64,000 nucleotides of DNA from Blastobasis lacticolella. Lineage: Eukaryota; Arthropoda; Insecta; Lepidoptera; Blastobasidae. The position numbers and the translations under genes were made by a program. Positions 50,578-61,703 of the stretch are shown piece by piece. The stretch lies in contig LR990051.1 in the NCBI GenBank assembly GCA_905147135.1, forward strand, positions 191,001 through 255,000, read 5' to 3'. The number at the start of each line of letters is the position of its first letter. Within the stretch, counting starts at the first letter, position 1. The notes below the pieces were generated by a model. The model was not told the DNA's origin. It worked only from the letters and a program-made list of their open reading frames with translations, and did not search any database.

Positions 50578-50790
50578 CACTTTCACTATACATGTTATCG
50601 GGGTTGTTACCACGGTTAGTATTGTTTTTACCTCGATATTTCGACGCAGTTGCATGCGTCATGGTCACGAGTTGACTGGCGCCGCTGTGTGAAGTCGCTC
50701 CTAAGGACAGACATAGGGTATCGGTCCACCCTCTTTCCTCTTTCAATACTAACCGTGGTAACAAACCGGATAACATGTGTAGTGAAAGTG
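50578..50790. mobile_element. 213-bp MITE with about 47-bp inverted repeats
   Basis: Left arm 50578-50624 (CACTTTCACTATACATGTTA ... GTTACCACGGTTAGTATTG) and right arm 50744-50790 are inverted copies with a few mismatches. No ORF; family unknown. Confidence 0.75.
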
Positions 50791-51269
50791 TAGTGAATAA
50801 CCACGAAAGCCTTAAAAACTATATGAGGCTTTTCATATTAGTTCTCACAGTGACAAAACACGCGCTGTTCTGCATTTTTGTTATCTGCAAATAAATGCAG
50901 TTTTTTTGTGTATAAATTGTAGATGTTATGGGCGACAGTTACCACATACCATCAGGTGGACTGTCTACTAATTTGTCACTGAATAGCATAGAAAAAAAAA
51001 TTTAAGTCGGATTTTAATTATCTAACATACATACATACATAGTTACATACACACACCTGTATTTCATAGGAATAGGCAGAGACTATCGAGTGCCACAAGG
51101 TACGATCCAGATACACCTCTCTCGCCTCTTCCACGAATGTTTATCTTTTCATGCATTTACGCCGGTTGAGGGTACTCCTTACCTGCCCTTTTTGGAGCAG
51201 ATCATTTATTCGAACATTATATGTCCTTCAGTCAGTGTATTTAATTCAAATTCCATTCAGATTCGCATG
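50791..51269. other. intronic or intergenic stretch
   Basis: A non-LTR tail fragment lies at about 50925-51000 (GGGCGACAGTTACCACATAC, ATCAGGTGGACTGTCTACT, A run). There is an ATAC microsatellite near 51026. No gene. Confidence 0.4.
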
Positions 51270-51560
51270 ATGGAAAGAAAGAAAGAAAGAAGATGTTTAT
51301 TACACATAGACACCACGATACGACAATTAGGTACAACAAAAAAAAACAAGGTAATAAAATAACATAAAAAAAGAAAAATTAAGTTAGAAAATAAAAAAAA
51401 AACAGAATAATAATAATAAATGTACCTACCTTCAGTTAACTATTCCCAGTGGCATTGTTAAATTCCGTGTCGCGGCGTCCAGTGCAACTGGACCCCCTCA
51501 GCATAATGTTGTGGCCGCTTGACGCGTACCACTACGCTGGTTTTCAGATGGCCCATTTAC
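51270..51560 (-). mobile_element. retroelement 3' region with AAAG microsatellite
   Basis: A GAAAGAAAGAAAGAAAG run, then AGATGTTTATTACACATAGA and long A-rich sequence, suggests a minus-strand 3' UTR. GTCGCGGCGTCCAGTGCAAC follows. I cannot name the family. Confidence 0.35.
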
Positions 51561-51929
51561 CACCCGGAAACACCGCACAGTCAGCAATATATATGCTCCT
51601 TTCTATAGAAAATAAATAAATAAATAGTTTGGTAATAAATATATTAATAATTTATAAATACCTAATAATATAATTTAGAAATATATAAATATAAGCAGCA
51701 ACTCACGAGGAGTACCTACAATAACTGTGTAAAAAAACACTTAGGTATCCGGGGCGCACTATGAGGACCCCCACCACGCGTTGTTTACCGGCAGTCGAGC
51801 GGAACCGCCGTGGGGACTGCATTTCCACCACATTTATTCGATTTCATATTTGTGATTAATGAAATTTATTTTGCGAAAATGTAATACAATTTCGCTTACA
51901 TTGGAAAATATATGACGGATCACGGTCAA

Positions 51930-52090
51930 TAGTATGGAATAATGTGGTCAATAGTACGGACTCATGACGAAGAAAACGGAAGTGGGAGTGCGCCCTCTGG
52001 TGGGACGACGCGCGACGGCACGACTCGGGCGGAGTGGCGGCCATTCTTGGCGCGACCGCCCCGCCGAGGAGTGACGCGTCTTGAAACTGT
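51930..52090. other. GC/CpG-rich patch
   Basis: A GC-rich stretch (GGGCGGAGTGGCGGCCATTC) in AT-rich DNA. It might be a promoter or an element's 5' region. No in-frame channel sequence was found. Confidence 0.25.
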
Positions 52091-52707
52091 CTCCATATTT
52101 CGTTTGTTTACGTTTGAAGTTCGTTTATAGAAAGTGTTATTTGCGTTTAAAAATAAAGTAATTTTAAAATCACCTTATTTAAAGAAATAAGAAAGTAAAT
52201 TACCTCACCTGCCCACATTGTAATACCGCTCTGATTTCAAGTGAAATTATAAGTGATGTGCAAAAATGGATTATAATAAATACAGTGGAGTAAATGTAAA
52301 CCTTTTCTTTAATTTATCTGGACGAATACGATCTAATACTGATATCACCACCCTGATGACAATGATCCTGATACACACCTTTCCTTCACGCGTCGACATA
52401 TAGATTTAACTTATGTAGTAATTACCTTGAATGAGCGTTGAGGTTAGATACTTGTAAGCTAAATAAGTCAGCCCATAGTAGCATTGAATGTTACTATAGG
52501 CTGATTTTTCTACTTCTCCTACGTTTACTAAGGAAGATTTCATATTTCTTCTGTCATACCAATTGTTTTATGTTGGCTTACATAAAACTTCTATACATAA
52601 GCGCTGGTACCAATACGCCATTGTGAGGCTACTTACTGCCGCGTGCACAACTCCGTTGACTTTATTCTCTGCTGGCACTTTCCTTTTAATATCCATTTCC
52701 ATCCTTC
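52091..52707. other. AT-rich non-coding stretch
   Basis: No gene or element recognised. Confidence 0.3.
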
Positions 52708-53529
52708 AAAGTCAAAGTCAAAGTCAAATAATTTTTATTCAATTTACGTTTACAAAACTCTTATGAACGTCATAAAACACAAAATTATGTTAACAAATAA
52801 CATTTAGAAAAATAGGGCTGCGGGCCGTGGCAACATTGAGCCGGTGTGCCTTCCAGACATTATTAGTCCCAGAATTGGACTGACTGTCACTGTCTGTCAC
52901 TGTCACCTTGACAGTTTGACTTACCGCCCGAATCAACGGTGCACGGTGCCGCGCCGCGTGCGTTGTTTTTGTGCACATATAACATAAATATTATACGAAC
53001 ACGAAAAAAAACTATATATCAAAGGTGATAACTGTAAAACCTAATAATTAATGGCTAAATCACAACCATACGCATTTTCTAGTAGGTTCACAGTGCACAC
53101 CTGTGAATATGCAACAATTAAAGTAAACATAACCTAATTAACAGTGCATTCACATTTTAGCTCGTTTATGAAGAAATACATTAAGTGGAAATGAGTCTTG
53201 CAATGTATGAACATCTTTTACGTATGACTTGAAACTTCCGTAACAAATGATGGATAACATAATGGAATTTACGGTAAGGTAGATTTCACGTTCAAAATTA
53301 CATTACTATTACAATTATTATAAATACACGATTCAATGAATCAATTGATCTAATATTACAAATGTCAATAGTTTATTCACTTAAACAATACAATAAATAA
53401 TATAAAAATGATTAAATCGAAATTACCTATGATTAAATGTCAAGATACTAATATAATTATGAATGTCAACATGTAAAATTAGAATTAAATTAATGAAAAA
53501 ATAATGCTCATTTCAGGTTCAGGTTCAAA

Positions 53530-54093
53530 CTATACCCAGGGATTTTTGTCTTCATTATAATCATTTATTTTGTAATATGCTTTCTTCAGTAATACTTTCT
53601 TAATAAATGACTTAAACTCATTGAAAGGCAAACTCTGAACCTCCTCTGGTAACTTATTAAAGAAAGGAACACAGTGGCCAATGAAGCAGGATTTGACCTT
53701 GGACAGTCGGAAGCGCTCCACCGCCAGCCTGTTCCTGTGTCGAGTGTTATAACTGTGTTTGTCTGAGTTTTTGCAATAGGAATCAATGTTTTTGTAAGTG
53801 TGCATCAAATTATAATATATATACTGGGATGCCACAGTTAAAATACCTATATCTTTAAAAAGTTCTCTTAATGAGACTCGTGGACCCAAACTGTAAATGG
53901 ACCTGATGGCCCGCTTTTGTAACACAAATATATCTTGAATCTCTGCTGCAGTACCCCACAACATTAGACCATAGGACATAATGCTATGGAAGTAGCTGAA
54001 ATACACAGTTCTGGCTATTTCAATATTTGTAAGGCTCTTTATTCTTTTTATGGCATAGATAGCGGAACTTAATCTTTTGCCCAACGCAGCCAA
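53530..54093 (-). CDS. RT C-terminal region (frame-shifted from the main RT)
   Basis: GKRLSSAIYAIKRIKSLTNI, then IARTVYFSYFHSIMSYGLML, LQKRAIRSIYSLGPRVSLRE and SKVKSCFIGHCVPFFNKLPE, ending in NEDKNPWV and a stop. This is the thumb and C-terminal end of CR1/Jockey-like ORF2. It overlaps the main RT frame by about 70 bases; a frameshift near 54100 separates them. Confidence 0.8.
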   Translation of the reverse strand: MAALGKRLSSAIYAIKRIKSLTNIEIARTVYFSYFHSIMSYGLMLWGTAAEIQDIFVLQKRAIRSIYSLGPRVSLRELFKDIGILTVASQYIYYNLMHTYKNIDSYCKNSDKHSYNTRHRNRLAVERFRLSKVKSCFIGHCVPFFNKLPEEVQSLPFNEFKSFIKKVLLKKAYYKINDYNEDKNPWV

Positions 54094-55732
54094 CTGAGTC
54101 TTCCATTGTAATTTTGCTATCCAATGATATTCCTAGAAATAAAGTGGATTCAGAAAATGATAGTTTATTTTTGCCAAGAAAAAGGTTGATTTTACCAGTA
54201 ACTACATTGGGCATCTGGAAAAGTACGCATTTAGTTTTATTTGGATTTAAGTATAAGTTATTGATTTGAAACCATTTGTGCAGTTGCGAGAGAGTACCAT
54301 TTACATCGTCAAAGTTTGTTTTATTTCTATCAACCTTAAATAGTAGAGAAGTGTCATCTGCAAAAAGTACTATCTCGCAGTGCTTACTGATAAAGTATGG
54401 TAAATCATTTATATAAACGAGGAACAGGAAAGGTCCTAAAATTGAGCCTTGCGGAACGCCCATAGCAACAGGACAGCCACCAGAGGTAGATTCATTAATT
54501 TTTACCTTTTGAGTTCTGTTGTTTAGGTATGACGTTAAGAGTGATAAAGCATTACCAGTTATACCGTAATGCGTTAACTTTTTTAAAATTATACTGTGAC
54601 TGACACAATCGAAGGCTTTGGAAAGGTCACAAAAAATGCCAATGGCATTTTGTGACCTCTCCCAGGCGTCGTAAATATGTTTAAGAAATTCAATGCCAGC
54701 ATCAATTGTGGATCTACCCTTTGTGAAGCCAAATTGATTTTTGTGAAACAGTCCATGTTCTGTAAAATGTGCTAACAATTGTTGTAAAATAAGTTTTTCA
54801 AAAATTTTGCTTAGCACTGGTAAAACTGAAATGGGTCTAAAATTGGAAGGGTTTTGTCTTCCACCATTTTTGAAAAGAGGGACTATTTTGCTAATCTTCA
54901 TAAGATCAGGAAAAATCCCTTTGTCTATACTATTATTAAAAATATCAGCGAGTTGAGGAGCTATGTCCTTTATAATGCTTTTAATAATATAGACTGACAT
55001 ACCCCATATATCCTCAGTTTGTTTTAAATTGAGAGAGTTGAATGATTTAAGAATATCAACATAACCGATGTGCCTAAACTTGAAATTTATCATACACGCA
55101 GGGAGACTTTGTTTAAGAACTTGCTCCGCTAAATCAGCAGACGAGTTCAGATTTTGAGTGGTGTTTATGGCAATCTTGGAAAAGTACTCATTAAAAGTGT
55201 TTGCTATCTCATGGTCATTTCTGATGGTTTTGTTATTAACTTGTAATTCAAAGTTACGATCATGATTATTATTACCCTTGCCTGTTTCGTGGTTTATAAT
55301 TGGCCAGACAGCTTTAACTTTGTTATTAGCTTTGTTAATTTTGGATTTTATAAAATTGGCCTTCGCATTATGGCAAACACTTTTAAATATTTTGGAATAC
55401 TTCCTAACATAATTTGCAAATGTGTCGGACTTATTATAGGTTTTCATATTGTACAGCTCATATAGTCTTAATCTACTTTTGTAAATTCCCGTAGTGGCCC
55501 AATCACCGATTTTAAGTTTACCGTTTTTTTTAAAGGTTTTGATTTTGAAAACATTATCAAATTCTGTCTTAATGTCACTGAACAGGGCATTATAATGGTC
55601 ATTCGGTTCAGTAGTTATTGGATGTTTTAAGTAAATCTGTTTAGCCACATTGTTTGAAAATGAATTTAAACGTTGTTTAGTAACTGGTCGACATTTCATT
55701 ATTGTGGGTTTGGATGGTATTTGTTCCTGCAT
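54020..55732 (-). CDS. ORF2 reverse transcriptase
   Basis: A 570-codon frame with RT motifs in order: NFRPISVLPVLSKIFEKLIL, KNQFGFTKGRSTIDA, IFCDLSKAFDCVSHSIILKK, VAMGVPQGSILGPFLFLVYI and the catalytic CEIVLFADDTSLLF, then WFQINNLYLNPNKTKCVLF. The catalytic FADD is intact. The upstream endonuclease is in a different frame, overlapping by about 35 bases, and the C-terminus is shifted. Confidence 0.9.
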   Translation of the reverse strand: MQEQIPSKPTIMKCRPVTKQRLNSFSNNVAKQIYLKHPITTEPNDHYNALFSDIKTEFDNVFKIKTFKKNGKLKIGDWATTGIYKSRLRLYELYNMKTYNKSDTFANYVRKYSKIFKSVCHNAKANFIKSKINKANNKVKAVWPIINHETGKGNNNHDRNFELQVNNKTIRNDHEIANTFNEYFSKIAINTTQNLNSSADLAEQVLKQSLPACMINFKFRHIGYVDILKSFNSLNLKQTEDIWGMSVYIIKSIIKDIAPQLADIFNNSIDKGIFPDLMKISKIVPLFKNGGRQNPSNFRPISVLPVLSKIFEKLILQQLLAHFTEHGLFHKNQFGFTKGRSTIDAGIEFLKHIYDAWERSQNAIGIFCDLSKAFDCVSHSIILKKLTHYGITGNALSLLTSYLNNRTQKVKINESTSGGCPVAMGVPQGSILGPFLFLVYINDLPYFISKHCEIVLFADDTSLLFKVDRNKTNFDDVNGTLSQLHKWFQINNLYLNPNKTKCVLFQMPNVVTGKINLFLGKNKLSFSESTLFLGISLDSKITMEDSVGCVGQKIKFRYLCHKKNKEPYKY

Positions 55733-56115
55733 CTCGATACCAATACCATAATGATCTGATCCAAGGCAATTTCTTCATGATTGAAAACAAACTTATTGGA
55801 GATCTCACAATTACAGAACACGTTATCCAGACACGTGGCCGATGACTCAGTGACTCTTGTGGGTTCACTAAATATTTTATTAAGATTGAACGAATTAAAC
55901 AAAGATATTAGCCTTACACATCGACTAGAATCATCCAACATGTTCACATTAAAATCCCCACAAACTACAATGGATTTACTACCACTTGTTATTTTTATTA
56001 GCGCCTCCTCCATAAACTCTTCAAATACCTCATAGTCCCCTGAAGGGGGCCTGTAAACGCACAGGATTGTATAAAGTGGCAGTTCTACACAGGATATTTC
56101 AATTGTTTGTTCCAC
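55699..56115 (-). pseudogene. ORF2 endonuclease C-terminal piece
   Basis: LYTILCVYRPPSGDYEVFEE, SIVVCGDFNVNMLDDSSR and TCLDNVFCN are AP-endonuclease motifs. They would normally precede the RT in one frame. The N-terminal part is broken up to about 56450. A frameshift near 55735 separates it from the RT. Confidence 0.75.
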
Positions 56116-56653
56116 AGATAAATTAGCTATGTCTTTACGTTCCTTATATTTTAGACAATTTTTTAATAAAATAAGTGAACCTCCATGGATTGCGTTTTCC
56201 CTCGTAAGTACACGATTATGTAGTGTACGCTAGCAATAATGTAGTTGTTGAAATTGGGAATTAATGACAAGTTTGTGAGCCAATGCTCAGTAATGCACAT
56301 TATTTTAATATTACTATCATCTAAAAATAAACTTAATTCTAATTCTTTGCTAGCTAAACCTTGAATATTCTGGTTAACTAAGTTAAAATTATTTTGTTTT
56401 AATTGAATGCAAGGTTTAGCTATTGTCCTACATGTTAGTTTAAAATTGAATCTGTAAATGAATTGGTACTTGTTGTACAGTGTGAATTGTTAGTAGAATT
56501 ATCAGATATGTCAATAGAGTTATAAGATCTGTTAATAGAATTGTAAGAAATGTCAGATTTTAAAATATTAAAAGATAGTAAACTAGCAAAGTTTAGTTTT
56601 TCCTTATTAGGAATATACAAATAATGTCCACAATATACTGCATGTCTTACAAA

Positions 56654-57448
56654 TTAATTAATGTCAAAGAGCGATATTTTGTCGCTACGACTCGTCAGTT
56701 TGTGGAGTAAGTTATTTATATAAATTATTTTATTATATTGGTTATATCTAAAGGAGCTAGAATAAGGTAATGTACAAATTAATATTTTGCCTACATTTTG
56801 TATGCAACTTAAAACGCCAATTATACCAATTAAATCATGTCTTGTGTAAAATAAGCTATCCCCCAATGCCACAATTAAAGTGTCAGTACTATTAAAGTTG
56901 TATTTGTTTATTTTTGCAGTTAAAGTTGATGGTGATGGGTAGCAAAAATTTACTACTTCATTATTGGCATACTTAGCCACCATTGGCCCCAGGTTACGGC
57001 CCAACATATCACTGAAGATAATGGTTTTACCACGCACAGTGGGCTTATAACTGGCAGTACAAGGCGCAGAGAGGCGCATAGATGTCGGTGGCACGGGCGG
57101 CTCTACCGCCGCGCACTCGCTCGCCAAATTATTATTATTAAGTACCGAGGTGTCCACTGGGGTGCAGTCGCAGTTGATACAAACTTGCCTTGCACAGAGC
57201 GAGTTGAATTTCTCCTCATTATACTTAATGTCGTTTAATAACTGGGACATAGATTCAGAATAATCACTTATAATTTTTTGAGACATGCTGTACTGGTATA
57301 GAGTATCCTGTAACTCAGTTTCTAGGCAGCTGAGCTTCAATTGCAAAGAAGTTATGTCCTTTTTGTACCTACCCTGGTTTTCACAAATAATTTTAGCACA
57401 ATTTCGCAGTTCATTATTTGTAATAGAAACGGTTTTTTTTAATTTCAA
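56654..57448 (-). CDS. ORF1 with coiled coil and SGNH-hydrolase-like domain
   Basis: A 264-codon frame. The N-terminal half is a heptad-rich coiled coil (residues about 1-90) with a Cys cluster (QVCINCDC). The C-terminal half reads IIFSDMLGRNLGPMVAKYAN, TLIVALGDS and ILICTLPYSSSFRYNQYN. That resembles the SGNH/esterase-like domain of some CR1-clade ORF1 proteins, although the nucleophile block is SDMLGR rather than GDS at its start. It may help membrane or RNA association; this is inference. Confidence 0.65.
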   Translation of the reverse strand: MKLKKTVSITNNELRNCAKIICENQGRYKKDITSLQLKLSCLETELQDTLYQYSMSQKIISDYSESMSQLLNDIKYNEEKFNSLCARQVCINCDCTPVDTSVLNNNNLASECAAVEPPVPPTSMRLSAPCTASYKPTVRGKTIIFSDMLGRNLGPMVAKYANNEVVNFCYPSPSTLTAKINKYNFNSTDTLIVALGDSLFYTRHDLIGIIGVLSCIQNVGKILICTLPYSSSFRYNQYNKIIYINNLLHKLTSRSDKISLFDIN

Positions 57449-57544
57449 ATTGTTGCGTATAAGCCTTTTAAAGTTAACATTATTTTTATTATTACAACAG
57501 GTTTTACGCCTTTTTCGTAGTTTTTTTGTGGTGATATTATTTTT

Positions 57545-57967
57545 TTATATCTCAACATTACAATTACTTAAAATTAACTCATCATATAATGACTGCGTTT
57601 TTGATGCTTCGATTTGAAATTTTTCTGTTTCGTACTGCTCTATAGTACGGTGTGCACTTTGTAGCTCATGCTCGAGTACCGCGATGCGGTCGAGCGTAGC
57701 CATGTGGTGGTCGCTGCACTCCTGGAAGGACTCCAACATGGCTTGCAGCTCGTCGCGCTGCCCCCGCATGTCCTCGAGCTGTATGTCGAGCTCAGCGAGC
57801 TGCTCCTTTAAGTTCTGGTTTTTATTGTTTATTTTCAAAATTTCGGCCTCGCTGTCCTCTCTTTCATTTAGTAAGTTTTGTATTTTCTCTCTAGAGAATT
57901 TTAAGTCGCGAAGTGATTCCTTTAATTGGTCTTCGATCTTTATAGTATACATTCTACGTGTAGTCAT
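57545..57967 (-). CDS. coiled-coil protein, ORF1 N-terminal part
   Basis: A 140-codon frame starting MTTRRMYTIKIEDQLKESLR, with long Glu/Leu/Gln heptads (EQLAELDIQLEDMRGQRDEL) to its end. It lies just upstream of, and probably was once continuous with, the SGNH-like frame, separated now by about 100 bases with stops. ATG 57967 is the only start near an A/T-rich leader. Confidence 0.6.
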   Translation of the reverse strand: MTTRRMYTIKIEDQLKESLRDLKFSREKIQNLLNEREDSEAEILKINNKNQNLKEQLAELDIQLEDMRGQRDELQAMLESFQECSDHHMATLDRIAVLEHELQSAHRTIEQYETEKFQIEASKTQSLYDELILSNCNVEI

Positions 57968-58014
57968 TATTAATTATAAAAAAAAATGTCAAATAAAAAA
58001 AATAAAAAAATATA

Positions 58015-58090
58015 TGTCCTACACGGGATTCGAACTCTCGACTTTACGAAAGAGTTTTGCTGCGTAAGTAACGCTCTAGCGTACTGCGTT
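58015..58090 (-). repeat. tRNA-like sequence (tRNA pseudogene or SINE head)
   Basis: On the minus strand: AACGCAGTACGCTAGAGCGT (D-arm-like) then GAGAGTTCGAATCCCGTG (B box GTTCGAATCCC) and TGTAGGAC at the 3' end. It is followed by T-rich sequence like a pol III terminator. No 5' acceptor strand pairs with GTAGGAC, so it is not a normal tRNA gene. Confidence 0.55.
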
Positions 58091-59144
58091 ACGATGATTC
58101 TTACATAGAGTGTTGAAAATGGCTATGCCTTTATAACCATGAGAAGCTGATTCATTTATTATTTCCAAGTCTTCGAATCCGAGGGTAATATGGTAACACA
58201 CTCTAACACTTTGTCTTTGTTTCCCCTTTTGCACTTTTATCAATTAAAATAAGTTTGTTTATAAATGTATGTTAATTTATTCACTTGTTTCTGTTATACT
58301 TTTTAATTATTTCACTCTTGCACCACTGTTAATAACGTTGTTTATGTTCATATATATCTATAATTATTAATCAAGGGACAATCACTTAGTATTCATAATT
58401 CGATGTATATACATAATTTCAATATAAGATAATACTTGTACAAATTTATCAACGTTTGGATTACTTATTAAACACTTATTTAAGCTAACAAGCTTGTTTT
58501 ATTATATTAAAATAATTTTTAAATACGGACACGATATGGTCGAGAGGGTGGCGCCCTCCTTTGTCATAACATGTCCCAAATACACAAATTTTTTACTTGT
58601 TCCACTCTCTTTCCATCTCTCATTATACTATAGGTACTGAGTAAAATCCTCCTCTCTTTCTATCACCATAACTTTCGTCTTACTGACATTACTTTTCATA
58701 CCCTTCTCTTTAAATGCCTTATTTGTTATATTTAAAAAAAATTTACGTTTTTTCATTTATTTCAAATACAATACCTATTCAACCATATTCTTTCCCGTTT
58801 TAAGCGGATGACTTTTAAAATATTAATACAAAACAAAAATGTGGGGTGGATATTGGTACAAAGTTTTTCTGTTATACAAACTTCCCCCCTATTTATCCGC
58901 CCCGCCCACTTAAGCAATGAATTTCCAAAATCCTCATTTGCTCACTTACGTAATATTTTGAAACTTCCATGCAAAATTTGAAGTGCCTAAATCTTTCGGT
59001 TTCATCTGTGCATTGTAAGTAGATAGTCTATATTACTAAATTACACTCTCTGTTTTACCCCCCTAAGGGATAAATATTAAAAAATCTTGAATTACACACA
59101 TACGTAATATACATAAAGCTCACGTCTATATCCCACAGGTGAGA
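58091..59144. other. AT-rich non-coding stretch
   Basis: No gene recognised. Confidence 0.3.
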
Positions 59145-59385
59145 TAAAATAAAGAAATAAATATTCGTGGACAAATTCACCCAAACAAGCCCCAAACTAA
59201 ACAAAGCTTTTACTATGGGTGCTAGATAACTGATATACTACTTAAATACTTTTTTAAATACATACTTATTATACATACAACACCCAGACCCGCAACAGAA
59301 ATTAAAATTCATCATTTCTATTTCTGCCCGGCCTGGAATCGAACCCGGGTCCTCTAGCCCACTATATCATGCCACACCTTACACG
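59145..59385 (-). mobile_element. tRNA-derived SINE, copy 2
   Basis: Reverse complement of the 4243-4510 family: AAATAAATATTCGTGGACAA, GCCCCAAACTAAACAAAGC and, at the head, TGGAATCGAACCCGGG (B box on the minus strand). Confidence 0.75.
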
Positions 59386-59881
59386 GATCACAGAATAGAT
59401 CTGAAGTGATTTATTTATAAATAATAAATAAATCACTGTATTTTTCCCTCTGTCACTCAATTTCACTCCACATACTTTCCTTAGGGACCTCATTTTTACC
59501 GCATTTATTCTACTTTCATTCCTCTTCTGCCATGCTCAACATTTACAACCGTATGTTAGTGTGGGACATGCGCGGAGCTAGGATTTGGTTGAGGGAGGGC
59601 AAAAGTCAAAATTATAGGTATCTTCTACTTATAGGTATTCTCTACTCAATACCTATAAGAAGAAGCGAGCGATACTCAGCGAGCGGAGCGAGCTCGGAAC
59701 TGATAGGTTTTAAAACCGGGGGGAGAACAACGAGTGTGTAAACGAGCGAAGCGAAATGAATGAGCGACCGGAGCGAGCTCGAAATTTTTTACGTTTGAGG
59801 TCTTAAAAGCTGGAGTGATAATTGAATGAATGAGCGAGCGGAGTAAGCTTGTAATTTGTGATATTTTGGGTTATTTTAGGT
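59386..59881. repeat. GAGCGAGCGGAGCGAGC-rich repeat, first part
   Basis: From about 59660 the phrase GCGAGCGGAGCGAGCTCG recurs with changing spacers. The left part (59386-59570) is plain AT-rich sequence. Confidence 0.5.
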
Positions 59882-60390
59882 GATCATTTAATTAATGAGC
59901 GAGCAGAGCGAGCTCGCTATTTTATACATTTTTAGTCTTAATGGGTGATCCTCACAATAGTAATTTAAGAAAATCAATGAATGAGTACCCGCAACGAGCA
60001 AGTGAATGATAAGAAACGTATCAGAAACCTATGAATAAGCGAGCAAAGCGACATCAAATTTTTTTACATTTTGGGTCGAAATTGTAGATATTTTGGGTTT
60101 TAACAGCAATGGGTGATCTTTACAAAAGTAAAAAGTGATCATTTAATTAATGAGCGAGCAGAGCGAGCTCGCTATTTTTGCATTTTTAATCTTAATGGGT
60201 GATCCTCACAATAGTAATTTAAGGAAATCAATGAATGAGTACCCGCAACGAGCTAGTGAATGATAAGAAAAGTATCTGAAACATATGAATAAGCGAGCGA
60301 AGCGACTTCAAATTTTTTGACATTTTGATTCAAAATTGTAAATATTTTGGGTTTTAACAGCAATGGGTGATCTTCACAAAAGTGAAAAGT
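59882..60390 (+). repeat. two tandem units of about 255 bp
   Basis: 59882-60136 and 60137-60390 are direct repeats starting GATCATTTAATTAATGAGCG and ending GTGATC...AAAAGT, with roughly 10% differences. Each contains GAGCGAGCAGAGCGAGCTCG. Confidence 0.85.
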
Positions 60391-60636
60391 TTGAGCGACC
60401 GCAACAAAATATTTTGAAAGATTGGTGAATGACAAAACTGAAGCCAATGAATGAGCGAGCGACACATGCTCGAAATTTTTGATATATATTATGTTCTAAA
60501 AACTTGGAGTGATTGCTAAAATCAATAAAAGACGTGAGCGAGCGAATATTTATATGCCGTTTGGCTCATAAAACCATAGGCGATTGTGAATCAGACTTGG
60601 GGCTGAGGGAGAGGGAGAGGGCAATTGCACCCATTA

Positions 60637-61703
60637 CACGGGTTACTTTCAAGCGAAAATTATTCGATTCCGCACACGACCGCTGCGTAAGGAGCCGACC
60701 ACGCGAGTGAGCCGCGCGGCACTTTATATCTTGACATTGACTCACCTTCCGTACCCCGTGCTGCCTAGATAGCCGAGCGGACTGAGCGGCGAACACGTGA
60801 CTTTTTTCTAATATTCACATTTTAAACTCGTGATATCTTTCGAATGGAATGTCTGAATTGAATAATTCAAAAAGTTATTAAGGTATTGAAGCAGTCGTGA
60901 ATATGAAGTAATTTATTTTGATAAGGATTAATACCAAGGTACAAATAAAGAGCGTTTTTTAGCGGCGGCATTTCAATTAAATTTTGAAAATAAAAGAACA
61001 CTTATTGTGACATAATAGTTAGACATATACTGTCGCGACACTTTTTGTAGATATTGATGTGTTCTGCAAAGTCGTAGTAAATTATTTTGTTCTATCATCA
61101 ATAGTTTTCGCAGCACACGCGATGTAAAGAATTTTTTAGGTATTTTTTTACACCTTGGGTTACATTATTGGAGTTTTATTAATGATCCGTATTTTTTTAG
61201 AAAACATAATATAACCTATGTCACCCGGGGATAGCGTAGCTTCCCATGGGTGAAAGAATTTTTGAAATCGGTCCAGTAGTTTCGAAGCCTATTCAATACA
61301 AACAAACCAACAAACAAAAAATCAAACCTTTCCTCTTTATAATATTTTTTTTATGTCATTAGATAGGCAAACAGGCAAGCGGACCACCTGATTGAAAGTG
61401 GTCATTACTGCCTATAGACATTAGCAACACCGAGACTATCGCCAATGCGTTGCCCACCTCTATAACACGTTACTCTGGCAGCAAAAAGGCAAATATCCCT
61501 CCACTGCCAAAGCCACGGTTCCCCAAATTCCCACCCCATGGAGCTCTGGAAACCTTACTCACCGGCAGAAACACAATACTATTTAAAAGAGTATTGTTTA
61601 GCTGCGGTATTCTGTAAGGTGGAGGTACTTCCCCAGTCGGGCGGCTCCAATTCAAACGGGATACCCCGCTATGCCCTACCTCTCTTAATATTAGTATAGA
61701 TAG
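60637..61703 (-). mobile_element. non-autonomous Helitron, interrupted copy
   Basis: Same family as 30831-31554. The terminal CTAG end (left) has been lost; homology begins at ACACGGGTTACTTTCAAG. The 5' TC end is at about 61702 (TAATATTAGTATAGA). A non-LTR element is inserted at 61346. Confidence 0.8.
61346..61685 (-). mobile_element. non-LTR 3' end nested in a Helitron
   Basis: T run, then GATAGGCAAACAGGCAAGCG, GGTTCCCCAAATTCCCACCC and CACCGGCAGAAACACAATAC, matching 32164-32480. AATAT-like sequence on both sides may be the target duplication. Confidence 0.75.

Larger units (their letters stand above)
52708..58000 (-). mobile_element. near full-length CR1-like non-LTR retrotransposon
   Basis: The minus-strand order is: coiled-coil ORF (57967-57545), SGNH-like ORF (57448-56654), endonuclease piece (56115-55699), reverse transcriptase (55732-54020), RT C-terminus (54093-53530). 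A 3' UTR follows, ending at 52708-52740 with AATAAAAATTATTTGA and repeated TTTGAC units. Frame breaks near 55735, 54100 and 57500 show it is probably inactive. The 5' end lies next to a tRNA-like sequence at 58015-58090. Confidence 0.8.

Noticed and set aside
52268..52292. Possible first exon (ATGGATTATAATAAATACAG then GTAAAT) after a GC-rich patch
   Set aside because: Only eight codons with no downstream partner exon recognised; easily chance.
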